Shown: positions 17,078 to 25,864 of the stretch, piece after piece
Layout: every line of letters starts with the position of its first letter
Position numbering within the stretch: the first letter of the stretch is position 1
Assembly (NCBI RefSeq): GCF_001545155.1
Contig: NZ_CP014226.1
Span: 482,626 to 546,625, forward strand
Reading direction: 5' to 3'
Source: Halomonas chromatireducens
GTDB taxonomy: Bacteria > Pseudomonadota > Gammaproteobacteria > Pseudomonadales > Halomonadaceae
Length of the DNA: 64,000 bases
Notes under the pieces: generated by a model
The model's input: the letters and a program-made list of their open reading frames with translations, nothing else
Told to the model about the DNA's origin: nothing
Database searches by the model: none
Made by a program: the position numbers and the translations under genes

Positions 17078-18133
17078 GTGTCAAAACCGTCGCGCCGCAT
17101 GACCCTGAAGGACCTGGCACGGGAGATGGGCGTTTCCACCGCCACCATCTCCAATGCCTTCAATCGGCCGGACCAGCTCTCACCGGCGCTGCGGGAGCGC
17201 ATCCTCGACGAAGCCAAGCGGCTCGGCTATCGCGGACCCGACGCCAAGGCCCGCAGCCTGCGCACCGGCCGCTCGCGCATCATTGCGGTGCTGCTCGCCG
17301 AGAGCCTCACCTACAGTCTCAACGACGCCGTATCGAGCGAATTCCTCTCGGGGGTTGCCGAGGTTCTCGACGCCCAGGGCCATACCCTGCTGCTGCTCTC
17401 CGCGCGCCAGGCCCAGAGCCCGATCCCGGGCTCGGCAAGCATGGCGGACGGCTTTATCGTCTATGGCCTGATCCCCACCTCGGAGCTACTCGACTCGCTT
17501 CCCGTTCAGGCTTCGCTGGTGGCAGTGGATTTCGATGTGACGGGCTATCCATCGGTACATATCGACAACGAGCCGGCCTGCTATGCCATCGCCCAGTATG
17601 CGCTGAAGGCAAGAAGGCCCAGGCGACCCGCGATCGTCAACCTGCGCCTGACCGTCGAGCCATGCAACGGCTATATCACGCCCGACCATGCCCTGCTGCC
17701 GGCCGACCGCACCATTACCCGTGCTCGACTGATGGGCTTTGACCGCGCCCTGGCCGAGCATGGCTTCGAGACCGACCGGGTGCCGAAATGGAACGTGGAA
17801 GAGAATACCTACGACGTCTGCGCCCCGGTGATCGAGTCGATTCTCGACCTGCCGGACGAGGAGCGGCCGGACCTGCTGTTCTGCATGTCGGACCGTCTCG
17901 CTCTGACCGCCCTGACCCTGGCCGAGCAGCGTGGCATTCGCGTTCCCGAGGATCTACGGCTGACCGGCTTCGACGGTATCGCCGAGGGGCAGTACCGGGC
18001 GCCAAGGCTCACCACCGTGTGTCAGGAGAGCCATGCCAAGGGACGCCTGGCAGCCCGCATGATCCTGGGGCTCGATGAACCCCATGCCAAGATGCTGCAT
18101 ACCGAACTCCTGGTCGGTGACACCTGTCCCTGA
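17078..18133 (+). CDS. LacI-family transcriptional regulator of glucoside uptake
   Basis: A 351-residue LacI/PurR-type repressor. The N-terminal helix-turn-helix and hinge (MTLKDLAREMGVSTATISNA, then RSLRTGRS) is followed by a periplasmic-binding-protein-like sensor domain from about residue 60 to the end (DLRLTGFDGIAEGQYRAPRLTT). GTG 17078 is preferred because AGGAAAAG lies about nine bases upstream; GTG/ATG starts at 17042, 17051 and 17099 are possible. It follows the ATPase by about 70 bases in the same direction, so it may be read from the operon. The likely target is the palindrome at 10818-10833. The inducing sugar is unknown. Confidence 0.85.
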   Translation: MSKPSRRMTLKDLAREMGVSTATISNAFNRPDQLSPALRERILDEAKRLGYRGPDAKARSLRTGRSRIIAVLLAESLTYSLNDAVSSEFLSGVAEVLDAQGHTLLLLSARQAQSPIPGSASMADGFIVYGLIPTSELLDSLPVQASLVAVDFDVTGYPSVHIDNEPACYAIAQYALKARRPRRPAIVNLRLTVEPCNGYITPDHALLPADRTITRARLMGFDRALAEHGFETDRVPKWNVEENTYDVCAPVIESILDLPDEERPDLLFCMSDRLALTALTLAEQRGIRVPEDLRLTGFDGIAEGQYRAPRLTTVCQESHAKGRLAARMILGLDEPHAKMLHTELLVGDTCP

Positions 18134-18153
18134 CCACGGCACCTGCCCTCTGC

Positions 18154-18191
18154 TTGCATATTGCTTGCACGATTCCTGACCATTGGCTGCA
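18154..18191 (+). promoter_or_regulatory. Response-regulator-type 11-bp direct repeats before RND operon
   Basis: TTGCA occurs at 18154-18158 and 18165-18169, and TGCA again at 18188, so the three lie at 0, +11 and +33 bases. OmpR-family response regulators bind direct repeats with this helical phase. Three TGCA elements with exact 11-base spacing also precede the Spy-like gene at 24771-24797. The likely ligand is the response regulator encoded at 24038-24757. Confidence 0.55.
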
Positions 18192-18240
18192 TCGCACGGG
18201 TGGATGATGACGGGGCCGTCCCCCCGTCGTGAGTCACCCT

Positions 18241-19497
18241 ATGCCTCGTCACGCCGCCGCTCCCCGCGCGCCGCATCGCTCCTGTTTCCATGCTCGACAA
18301 CGGGGTCGCCTCACGCTTGGCCCCCTGCTGGCGCTGCTGGTACTGGCGGGCGGCCTGTTTCTGGCCTGGTGGCTGATCAGCCAGCCCCCAAGGGTGGAGC
18401 GCCGAGCCCCTGCCGAGGCACCGCCCCCGCTGGTGGACGTCGTCACCGCCCACCAGCGCGCTGCGGCACCCTCACTGCATGGCTTCGGTCGCGTTCAGGC
18501 CGAGCGCGAGGCGCATCTTTCCAGCCGGATTGCCGGCCAGCTGCTCGAGTTCGCCCCGAACACCCTGCCCGGCATGGTGGTGGAGGCCGGCACTCCCCTG
18601 GCCCTCATGGACGACACCGACTTGCGTCTGGCGCTGCGCGACGCCGAAGCGGGATTGGCCCAGGCCCAGGCCCAACTGGCCATGGAGCGGGGCGAACAGC
18701 AGCGCGCCCAGTCGGAGTATCAAAGCTTCGGTCGCGACCTGCCCGCCGACAGGCGAGCCCTGGTGCTGCGTGAGCCACAGCTGCGCGTGGCCGAAGCGGA
18801 AGTCGAACGCGCCACGACGGCCCGGGACCGGGCCCGACTCGACCTGCAGCGCACCACTCTCACCGCGCCCTGGCGCGGCATGGTGCAGTCTCGGCTGCTG
18901 GGCGCCGGCAGCGAGGTATCCAACGGCACCGAGCTGCTGCATCTGGTCGATGTCACGCGCTTCTGGGTCCGGGTCTCGCTGCCCGGCGAGGCACTGGGCT
19001 GGCTGGACACCGCAACGGACGACGCTCCCGGCAGCCAGGTCACCATCAGCAGCCGCAGCTGGCCCGCCGGCCACGAACGGCTGGGCGAACTGATCGCCGT
19101 GCTGCCGACGCTGGAGGAGAACGGCCTTCAGGCCCAGCTGCTGGTGGCGGTGGACGATCCTCTCGGCCTCGAGCTGGGCTCCCCCGCCCTGCGTCTCGGC
19201 GACATGGCGCGGCTCGACTTCGCCGCCCGCCCCCGTGAGGGGCTCTTCGTGCTGCCGGTAGCGGCGCTGCGCCCCGGCGATGAGATCTGGGTGCTGGACG
19301 ATGAGGACCGCCTTCGCCGCCGCCAGGTCACGGTCCTGCACCGGGGCGACGAGCGTGTACTGATCGAAGAGGGCCTCGAGGAGGACCAGCGCATCGTGAT
19401 CTCCCAGCTCGGCCAGCCCCGGGAGGGCATGCGCCTTCGTGCTCGGGTCGCCGACAGCGAACGCCCCGCCGGAGCCAACAGGGGGCATGACTCATGA
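18241..19497 (+). CDS. RND efflux periplasmic adaptor (membrane-fusion protein)
   Basis: A 418-residue HlyD/AcrA-type adaptor bridging the pump and an outer-membrane channel. An N-terminal membrane anchor (LLALLVLAGGLFLAWWLI) is followed by a lipoyl half-motif (RVQAEREAHLSSRIAGQ), an alpha-helical hairpin (about 130-200, AQAQAQLAMERGEQQRAQ), and a beta-barrel. ATG 18241 or GTG 18229 could start it; neither has a strong ribosome-binding site. It overlaps the pump gene by four bases (ATGA). No TolC-like outer-membrane gene is in the operon, so it probably uses one encoded elsewhere. The substrate is unknown. Confidence 0.87.
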   Translation: MPRHAAAPRAPHRSCFHARQRGRLTLGPLLALLVLAGGLFLAWWLISQPPRVERRAPAEAPPPLVDVVTAHQRAAAPSLHGFGRVQAEREAHLSSRIAGQLLEFAPNTLPGMVVEAGTPLALMDDTDLRLALRDAEAGLAQAQAQLAMERGEQQRAQSEYQSFGRDLPADRRALVLREPQLRVAEAEVERATTARDRARLDLQRTTLTAPWRGMVQSRLLGAGSEVSNGTELLHLVDVTRFWVRVSLPGEALGWLDTATDDAPGSQVTISSRSWPAGHERLGELIAVLPTLEENGLQAQLLVAVDDPLGLELGSPALRLGDMARLDFAARPREGLFVLPVAALRPGDEIWVLDDEDRLRRRQVTVLHRGDERVLIEEGLEEDQRIVISQLGQPREGMRLRARVADSERPAGANRGHDS

Positions 19498-22400
19498 TGC
19501 GCCGCGGCCCCATCGCCTGGATGGTCCATCACGGCGTCGCTCCCAACCTGCTGATGCTGCTGCTGATCGTCGGGGGCCTGGCCGCATCGACCACGATCAA
19601 GAAAGAGGTCTTCCCCGATTTCGAGCTGGAGATCATTCATGTCGCCATCGGCTATCCCGGTGCCACTCCCGGAGAGGTGGAGCGCAGCCTGCTGCTGCCC
19701 ATGGAGGCGGCACTGGCCGACGTGGATGGTATCGACGAGCTGACCGCCACCGCCAGTGAGGGGGCCGGACGGGTGTCGGCCACCCTGGTCGAAGGCGTCG
19801 AGGTGATGCGGGTCTACCAGGAAATACAGCAGGCCATCAATGCGATCACCACGCTGCCTGCCGCGGCCGACCCGGCACGCTTCAGCCTGGCAGGTCGCTC
19901 ACGCAGCGTCATGAGCCTGCAGCTGCATGGCTGGGTGGATGAACGGCTGCTGCATGAGGTCGCCGAGGACATCCGTGCTGAACTGCAGGCGGCTCCCGGC
20001 ATTTCACGGGTCGAGCTCTCGGGTAGTCGTGACCGCGAAATCCAGGTGCTCCTCGACGAAGAGGCCATGCGGCGACACGGCATCGAACACCGTCAACTGG
20101 CAAGCCGGATCGGCGACGAAGCCATGGACCTCGCCGGTGGCCGACTGGCCACCGGCGAAGGGGAGTGGCTGGTCCGCTACCAGGGGCGTCGCGACGACCT
20201 CCTGGGCTTCGCCGACCTGCCGATCATCGGCTCCCCTGACGGTGCACAGCTGCGGCTTGGCGATATCGCACAGGTCGTGGACGGCTTCGCCGAAACCGAT
20301 AGCGAGGTACTGTTCAACGGCGACCCGGGTATCAGCCTGGATGTGTACCAGATTGGCAACCAGACGCCGATCGGCATCAGTGACGCCGTCACGGCACAGC
20401 TCGAGCGGCTGCGCGCCGGACTGCCCGAAGGAGTCAGTCTGAGCGTGTCGCGGGACACATCCGAGGTCTACCGCGACCGCCTCTCTCTGCTGCTGAAGAA
20501 CGCCTGGCTGGGGCTGGCACTGGTGCTGGTGCTGATGGCGCTGTTCCTCGAGGCACGCCTGGCGTTCTGGGTCACCCTGGGCATCCCCACGGCCTTCCTC
20601 GGCGCCATGCTCTTCCTGCCCTGGCTGGGCGTGTCCATCAACATGATGTCGATGTTCGCTTTCATCATTGCGCTGGGCATCGTGGTCGACGATGCCATCA
20701 TGGTCGGCGAGAACATCCACAGCTATCGCGAGCAGGGCCACTCCCTGCGCGAGGCCGCGGTACGCGGCGCCAGGGAGATGGCCGTGCCGATCAGTTTCGC
20801 CATCCTCTCCAATATTGTCGCCTTCCTTCCGCTACTGTTCCTGCCGGGCTTTCTGGGCATGATCTTCGCCGTGGTTCCGGTGGTGGTGATCACGGTATTC
20901 CTGGTCTCCTGGCTGGAAGCGCTGTTCATTCTGCCCGGCCACCTGGCCCACCGTGCCGGTGGCCGAGAAGGCTCGGCCTGGCTCAAGCCTCTGGACCGCC
21001 TGCGTCGGACCCTGCAGGGCGGACTGTCGCATTTCACCCAGCACCAATTCGCCCCTTTCCTGCAGCGCGCCCTGGATCAGCGGCTGCTGACCGTCTGCCT
21101 GGCCATTGCCCTGCTGGTCGTCGCCATCGCCTGGGCCATGAGCGGCCGACTCGGCTTTTCGCTGATGCCGCGGGCCGAGTCAGACCGGGTTCAGGCCACG
21201 GTAACCCTGCCCGTCGGCAGCCCCATCAGCGAGGATCGCCGAGTCCGTGACCAGCTGCTGGAGAGTGCCCTGGTATTGAGCCAACAGGAAGGTGGTCCGC
21301 GCTTTTCCGCCACCCGCGCCCAGATCGACGGTGATCGTCTGAACGTACGCCTCACCCTGGCGCGTGACAGCCTCGACGACTGGCCTCCCTCCCGGGTGGC
21401 ACGGGCCTGGCGGGAAGAAGCCGGCGATTTCACCGGGGTCCAGGCCGTGCGCTTCGAATCTGATTTCGGTGGCCCCGGCCAGGGAGCCGACCTGACCCTG
21501 CGCCTCTCCCACCCCGACAGCGGGGCCCTGGAGGCCGCTGCAACCCGTCTGGCCGATGAATTGGCCCAACTCGATGGCCTCACCGATATCGACAGCGGCC
21601 TGGCCGACGGCAAGCCCCAGTTGGAAATCCGGCTGTCTCCCGAAGGAAGAGCGATGGGCCTGACCGGCGCAGATCTGGCCGGGCAGCTACGCGGCCCGCT
21701 TCAGGGCGCCACCGCCATCGAGCAGTTCATCGGTCGTCACGAGATCAGCGTGGTGGTGAGGCTACCCAGCAGCGAAAGGAACAGCCTGAGCGACCTCTAC
21801 CAGCTACCGATCCGCACCCCCGATGGCGTGACGGCGCCGCTCCATCGGGTAGCCGATATCCACCTGGGCCGTGCTGCCACAACGCTTCAGCGTATCGACG
21901 GCCGGCGGATCATCAACGTCACCGCCGAGGTGGCCAGTGAAACCCAGGTCAATCAGGTGCTGGGCACACTGCAGGCCGACGTCTTTCCCGCCCTCCAGGT
22001 CGGCTGGCCGGGGCTCGAGATCGCTCCTGGCGGCCGCCAGCAGGAGACCGCTGACAACGTCTCGGTGCTCTCCCAGGCCACCTGGCTGACGCTGATCGCC
22101 CTCTACGCCCTGCTGGCGATTCCCTTCCGCAGCTATCTGCAGCCGCTGCTGGTGTTGGCCGCGATCCCCTTCGGTGTGATCGGGGCCGTGGCCGGTCACA
22201 TGATCATGGGTTACGGGCTGTCGGTGATCAGCCTGATGGGCATGCTGGCGCTCTCCGGCGTGGTCATCAACGATGCCCTCGTCCTGATCGACTATGCCAA
22301 CCGGCGCCGCCGGGAAGGCCTGGGTGCGCGTGAAGCCATCGTCGCCGCCGCGACACGTCGTCTGAGACCCATCATGATGACGACCATGACCACCTTCCTC

Positions 22401-22601
22401 GGGCTTGCCCCGATGATCTTCGAGACATCGCGTCAGGCTCGTTTCATGATCCCGATGGCCATTTCGCTCGGCTTCGGCATGCTCTTCGCCACCGTGATCC
22501 TGCTGGTACTGGTACCCTGCCTCTACCTGATGCTGGAGCGCCTGCGCGAACGCATCCACGGCCGCCAACTCACCACCGAGTCATTGGAGTCCACCCGATG
22601 A
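19494..22601 (+). CDS. RND-family efflux pump, inner-membrane subunit
   Basis: A 1035-residue AcrB/MexF-like proton-driven transporter of the hydrophobe/amphiphile (HAE) type. Twelve membrane segments are arranged with two large periplasmic loops (about 35-330 and 560-850). The proton-relay acidic pair lies in IVVDDAIMVGENIHSYREQG (TM4), and TM10 has GVVINDALVLIDYANRR. The N-terminus KKEVFPDFELEIIHVAIGYP is typical. It overlaps both the adaptor (upstream) and the sensor kinase (downstream) by four bases, so efflux and sensing are one translational unit. Drug, solvent or envelope-stress metabolite export is likely; the exact substrate cannot be read. Confidence 0.92.
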   Translation: MMRRGPIAWMVHHGVAPNLLMLLLIVGGLAASTTIKKEVFPDFELEIIHVAIGYPGATPGEVERSLLLPMEAALADVDGIDELTATASEGAGRVSATLVEGVEVMRVYQEIQQAINAITTLPAAADPARFSLAGRSRSVMSLQLHGWVDERLLHEVAEDIRAELQAAPGISRVELSGSRDREIQVLLDEEAMRRHGIEHRQLASRIGDEAMDLAGGRLATGEGEWLVRYQGRRDDLLGFADLPIIGSPDGAQLRLGDIAQVVDGFAETDSEVLFNGDPGISLDVYQIGNQTPIGISDAVTAQLERLRAGLPEGVSLSVSRDTSEVYRDRLSLLLKNAWLGLALVLVLMALFLEARLAFWVTLGIPTAFLGAMLFLPWLGVSINMMSMFAFIIALGIVVDDAIMVGENIHSYREQGHSLREAAVRGAREMAVPISFAILSNIVAFLPLLFLPGFLGMIFAVVPVVVITVFLVSWLEALFILPGHLAHRAGGREGSAWLKPLDRLRRTLQGGLSHFTQHQFAPFLQRALDQRLLTVCLAIALLVVAIAWAMSGRLGFSLMPRAESDRVQATVTLPVGSPISEDRRVRDQLLESALVLSQQEGGPRFSATRAQIDGDRLNVRLTLARDSLDDWPPSRVARAWREEAGDFTGVQAVRFESDFGGPGQGADLTLRLSHPDSGALEAAATRLADELAQLDGLTDIDSGLADGKPQLEIRLSPEGRAMGLTGADLAGQLRGPLQGATAIEQFIGRHEISVVVRLPSSERNSLSDLYQLPIRTPDGVTAPLHRVADIHLGRAATTLQRIDGRRIINVTAEVASETQVNQVLGTLQADVFPALQVGWPGLEIAPGGRQQETADNVSVLSQATWLTLIALYALLAIPFRSYLQPLLVLAAIPFGVIGAVAGHMIMGYGLSVISLMGMLALSGVVINDALVLIDYANRRRREGLGAREAIVAAATRRLRPIMMTTMTTFLGLAPMIFETSRQARFMIPMAISLGFGMLFATVILLVLVPCLYLMLERLRERIHGRQLTTESLESTR

Positions 22602-24025
22602 GCCTTCGTCTTCCCCGCCCCGCCATTTCACGCTTGGGGATCAAGCTGTTCGTGATCATCCTGGTGGTCAACGTGGGTATTGCCGGGCTGGTCTTCCTGG
22701 CGGTGTCGCGTAGCCTGGATCGCGGCTTCATCGATTACCTGGAAACCACCCAGGCCAGCCGTGCCGAGACCCTGGCGGAAGGGCTCGGCCAGGAGTGGGC
22801 AAGACGTGGCGGATGGCAGTGGCTGCGCGACTCTCCGCCGGCCTGGCAGGGCCTGGTTCGCCAGCAGCTTTGGCCCGGCGAAGGCCCCCCCGCCCACGGC
22901 ATCGAGCGCCGCCTGGGCGACGCCCGGGACTTTGTGCTGCATGATGCCGATGGCCTGCCGGTGATAGGGCTTGCCCCGGATGACAGTGAAACCGCCTCGG
23001 AGCTGCACTGGCTGCCCATCGAGCACGAGGGCGAGCAGGTCGGCACCTTGGGCTACCGCCCTCCCCAGCAGCTGATGGCCCGCATGGACCGCATCTTCCT
23101 ATCCCGCCAGCAGCGCAACCTGGGCATCATCATCGCCGCGCTGGGCGTGGCCTCGCTGCTGCTGGCCGGCGGGCTCGCCTGGTGGCTGGGTCGCCGCACC
23201 CGCAGCATGGCCCTGGCCACCCGACGTCTCACCGAGGGCGACTACAGCGCGCGCCTGCCTGAGCAGGGGCGTGACGAACTCTCGCGCCTGGCCCACGATT
23301 TCAATGTGCTGGCGGCCACCCTGGAAGCCAGCCGTGAGGCCCGGGCCCGCTGGGTCTCGGACATCGCCCACGAGCTGCGTACGCCCCTGTCGATACTGCG
23401 CGGCGAGATCGAGGCGATGCAGGATGGTATCCGGCCCTTCAATGAGGACAACCTCTATTCTCTCTCCCAGGAGGTCGGCCAGCTGGAGCGTCTGGTTACC
23501 GACCTGCGGCTACTGTCGCAGAGCGATGCCGGCGCCCTGGAGGTGCAGCTCGCGCCCCTGGACCTGGCCGAAAGCCTCGCCGCATGGCTCGAGGAGGCCG
23601 ACGGCTGGCTCGAAGACAGCGGTCTGGAACTCGCCACAGACATCCAGAAACCGGCCTGGGTTCGTGGCGATGCCCGCCGACTGCGCCAGCTCTGGAGCAA
23701 CCTGCTCGATAACAGCCGCGCCTATACCGCGCCGCCCGGCCGGCTGGAAGTTAGCCTGAGCCACGAGGGCGATCGCGTCCGGATCACCTGGCAGGATAGC
23801 CTACCTGGCGTACCAGAAGACGCTCTCGGCCGTCTCACCGAGCGCCTCTACCGGGTGGAGGACTCACGTAACCGGGCCAGCGGCGGCAGCGGGCTGGGTC
23901 TCTCCATCGCCAGCGCGCTGGTCAAGAGCCACGGTGGCGCCATGCATGCCTCTGCCGCCTCGCTGGGTGGGTTATGCTGGACCATCGAGTTTCCCGCCCT
24001 GGAAGACGACTTACCCAGCCGATAA
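22598..24025 (+). CDS. Sensor histidine kinase of the efflux operon (BaeS-like)
   Basis: A 475-residue membrane kinase. TM1 (about 17-38) and TM2 (about 175-197) flank a ~135-residue periplasmic sensor. HAMP (about 198-250) precedes the dimerisation box with the phosphorylated H258 in VSDIAHELRTPLS. The ATP-binding N box (LWSNLLDNSRAYT) and G box (GSGLGLSIASALVKSHGG) are intact. The G1-type box appears shortened (ITWQDSLPGVPEDAL), with D-x-G replaced by DSLPG, as in BaeS. It is coupled to the pump by ATGA overlap and precedes its response regulator by 12 bases. It probably detects periplasmic damage or toxic compounds. Confidence 0.9.
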   Translation: MSLRLPRPAISRLGIKLFVIILVVNVGIAGLVFLAVSRSLDRGFIDYLETTQASRAETLAEGLGQEWARRGGWQWLRDSPPAWQGLVRQQLWPGEGPPAHGIERRLGDARDFVLHDADGLPVIGLAPDDSETASELHWLPIEHEGEQVGTLGYRPPQQLMARMDRIFLSRQQRNLGIIIAALGVASLLLAGGLAWWLGRRTRSMALATRRLTEGDYSARLPEQGRDELSRLAHDFNVLAATLEASREARARWVSDIAHELRTPLSILRGEIEAMQDGIRPFNEDNLYSLSQEVGQLERLVTDLRLLSQSDAGALEVQLAPLDLAESLAAWLEEADGWLEDSGLELATDIQKPAWVRGDARRLRQLWSNLLDNSRAYTAPPGRLEVSLSHEGDRVRITWQDSLPGVPEDALGRLTERLYRVEDSRNRASGGSGLGLSIASALVKSHGGAMHASAASLGGLCWTIEFPALEDDLPSR

Positions 24026-24037
24026 GGAAAGGACCCC

Positions 24038-24757
24038 ATGCACGACGCCGACGCCCCGCGAGACACCCTGCTGATTGTCGAAGACGAGCCCAAGATCGCC
24101 CGCCTGGTGGCCGACTACCTTGAGGGTAGCGGCTTCGCCACGCACCCTATCGACCATGGCGACGCGGTACTGCCCTGGCTGCAGGAGAACATGGCTGGCG
24201 AGGGCGCCCCGTCGCTGGTGCTGCTCGACCTGATGCTGCCGGGTACCGACGGCCTGACCCTGTGCCGTGAGATTCGCCAGCGCTGGCCGAAGCTCGCCAT
24301 CATCATGCTCACGGCCAGGGTCGAGGAAGTGGACCGCCTGCTGGGCCTGGAGCTGGGCGCCGACGACTACATCTGCAAGCCGTTCAGCCCGCGGGAAGTG
24401 GTCGCCCGGGTCAAGGCCGTACTGCGCCGCAGCCGGGCCGCCAGTGACCCTGCGGCCAGCGACGGCAGCAACCTGGTGCTGGATGACGACGGCTGGCGCG
24501 CCCTGGCCGATGGCCAGGACCTGGGCCTGACCGCCGTCGAATACCAGCTACTGAAGGTGATGATGCAGTCGCCTGGGCGGATCTTTTCGCGCGACCAGCT
24601 GATGGACCGTATGTACCGCGACCACCGCATCGTCTCCGAGCGCACCGTTGACAGCCACGTCAAGAAGCTTCGCAAGAAGATTTCGGACACCTGGCCTGAA
24701 CGCGAGATCATTCGCTCGGTCTACGGGGTAGGCTACAAGTATCAGCCCGAGGAGTAG
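24038..24757 (+). CDS. OmpR-family response regulator (BaeR-like)
   Basis: A 239-residue two-domain regulator. The receiver domain (about 10-125) has the acidic pocket VEDEPK, the phosphoacceptor D64 in VLLDLMLPGTDG and the conserved K in ADDYICKPFSPREV. The C-terminal winged helix (about 140-235; SERTVDSHVKKLRKKI, then YGVGYKYQP) binds DNA. AAGGAAAGG precedes ATG 24038. The identical arrangement of 11-bp-spaced TGCA repeats before this operon (18154) and just downstream, before the Spy-like gene (24771), suggests it activates both. The first TGCA repeat lies 14 bases after its stop codon. Confidence 0.92.
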   Translation: MHDADAPRDTLLIVEDEPKIARLVADYLEGSGFATHPIDHGDAVLPWLQENMAGEGAPSLVLLDLMLPGTDGLTLCREIRQRWPKLAIIMLTARVEEVDRLLGLELGADDYICKPFSPREVVARVKAVLRRSRAASDPAASDGSNLVLDDDGWRALADGQDLGLTAVEYQLLKVMMQSPGRIFSRDQLMDRMYRDHRIVSERTVDSHVKKLRKKISDTWPEREIIRSVYGVGYKYQPEE

Positions 24758-24770
24758 GCTCCACAGGGTT

Positions 24771-24797
24771 TGCACACTCCCTGCACGCCCGCTGCAC
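24771..24797 (+). promoter_or_regulatory. Three 11-bp-spaced TGCAC repeats before the Spy-like gene
   Basis: TGCAC begins at 24771, 24782 and 24793, exactly 11 bases apart, 52-78 bases ahead of the Spy-like start. The phase is that of an OmpR/CpxR/BaeR direct-repeat box, and it matches the TGCA elements before the RND operon. It is the best candidate binding site for the upstream response regulator. Confidence 0.6.
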
Positions 24798-24848
24798 GCC
24801 ACTTCCGGATACTGACACCATCACCCCAGCACCGAGGAGTTGCTTGAT

Positions 24849-25475
24849 ATGAAACGTTCAATGTCCCGCACGCTGTTGATGCCTGCCCTGCTCGCCGTCG
24901 CCATTGCACCACTCTCCCTGGCAGCAACTGCCGGCCAGGGCGACAAGGGCTGGAGCGAGCAGCGCCAGGCGCTGTTCGAGCGCGCCGGCCTCGACGAGGA
25001 GACCCGAGCGGCCCTGGAAGAGGCACATGACGAGCACCGCCAGGCCCTGCGCGAGCTGCACCAGCAGCATCGCGAGCGCATGGATGAGATTCTCGACGAA
25101 GACGAACGTGAGGCGCTACGCGAGGCCAAGCGCGAGATGCGCCAGGAGCATCATGGCGAACGCCAGGGCTATGGCCGCCAGGGTTTCCCACAGCGCCTGA
25201 GCACCCTGGTCGACAGCTGGGATCTCTCCGACGAGGAGCGTGAAGAACTCACCGAACTTCGCCAGTCCCTCTATGCTGATATGCGGGAGCTGCGCGAGCA
25301 GTCGTTCGATTCCCGTGAAGAGCGGCGTGAAGCCTGGCAGGCGCTGCGCGACGAGCATCAGGAAGCCCTCGGCGAAGTACTGAGCGAAGAGCAGATCGAA
25401 GCGATGAAGGCCATGATGCAGCCACAAGGCCACAAGGGCCATGGCAAGGCGCATGGACAGAAGCACGACCGCTGA
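24849..25475 (+). CDS. Spy/CpxP-like periplasmic stress protein
   Basis: A 208-residue protein with a signal peptide (MSRTLLMPALLAVAIAPLSL, then AATAG) and a highly charged, almost all-helical mature part rich in Glu, Arg and Gln. It has LTxxQ-like helices (LSDEEREELTELRQSLYADM; LSEEQIEAMKAMM), as in the ATP-independent chaperone Spy and the Cpx inhibitor CpxP. The C-terminal tail is rich in histidine and lysine (GHKGHGKAHGQKHD), which could bind metal. ATG 24849 is preferred to TTG 24840; GAGGAG lies about 13 bases upstream. It stands just after the BaeSR-like genes with a matching box and ends at a strong terminator. Confidence 0.78.
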   Translation: MKRSMSRTLLMPALLAVAIAPLSLAATAGQGDKGWSEQRQALFERAGLDEETRAALEEAHDEHRQALRELHQQHRERMDEILDEDEREALREAKREMRQEHHGERQGYGRQGFPQRLSTLVDSWDLSDEEREELTELRQSLYADMRELREQSFDSREERREAWQALRDEHQEALGEVLSEEQIEAMKAMMQPQGHKGHGKAHGQKHDR

Positions 25476-25501
25476 TTCTTGGCTCAACGCCTGTATACCC
25501 T

Positions 25502-25527
25502 GGCCCGACCTGTCTGTCGGGCCTTTT
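25502..25527 (+). terminator. Rho-independent terminator after the Spy-like gene
   Basis: A perfect 8-bp stem GGCCCGAC/GTCGGGCC with a six-base loop followed by TTTT. It ends the efflux/stress unit. The remaining stretch to 25864 holds no convincing gene: a small 61-codon frame at 25672-25857 lacks a ribosome-binding site, and the only marked features are the BetI-like palindrome at 25688 and the betT leader. Confidence 0.85.
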
Positions 25528-25687
25528 CATGGGCGCTCATCCGCTATGGGTAAACGCCTGCTAGTTGTAGAGCACGTCCGGCCCTTCAGCCGACGGAAAG
25601 CATCACTGTCCTTACTGTCTTTACTGATACTTCCTGACCTCCCATAAACACAGGGTTGAAGCTACGACAGGATGTGCGTATTTTATT

Positions 25688-25697
25688 TGAACGTTCA
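25688..25697. promoter_or_regulatory. BetI-like operator upstream of betT
   Basis: TGAACGTTCA is a perfect 10-bp palindrome in an A/T-rich patch (TTTATTTGAACGTTCATTTA). The wider site matches the BetI consensus ATTGAACGTTCAAT at 12 of 14 bases. BetI represses choline uptake genes in gammaproteobacteria and is released by choline. It lies about 168 bases before betT. betI itself is outside the window. Confidence 0.6.
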
Positions 25698-25864
25698 TTT
25701 AAAAAACGCTCCCGCCATACAGTCGTCGAGCCAGCCGCTGACAATGAGCATTGATAAAAGCGTGGCGAAAGCAGGCGTGCTATCGATTGTGAAGAACAAT
25801 CTACAGCGCGTCTCGGTGTCGGAAACCGGCGGGGGACTATCCAACCGACAGGAGTAGGCTCCAC

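Noticed and set aside
25672..25857. Small 61-codon protein before betT
   Set aside because: No ribosome-binding site, no recognisable motif, and it overlaps the BetI-like operator and the leader.
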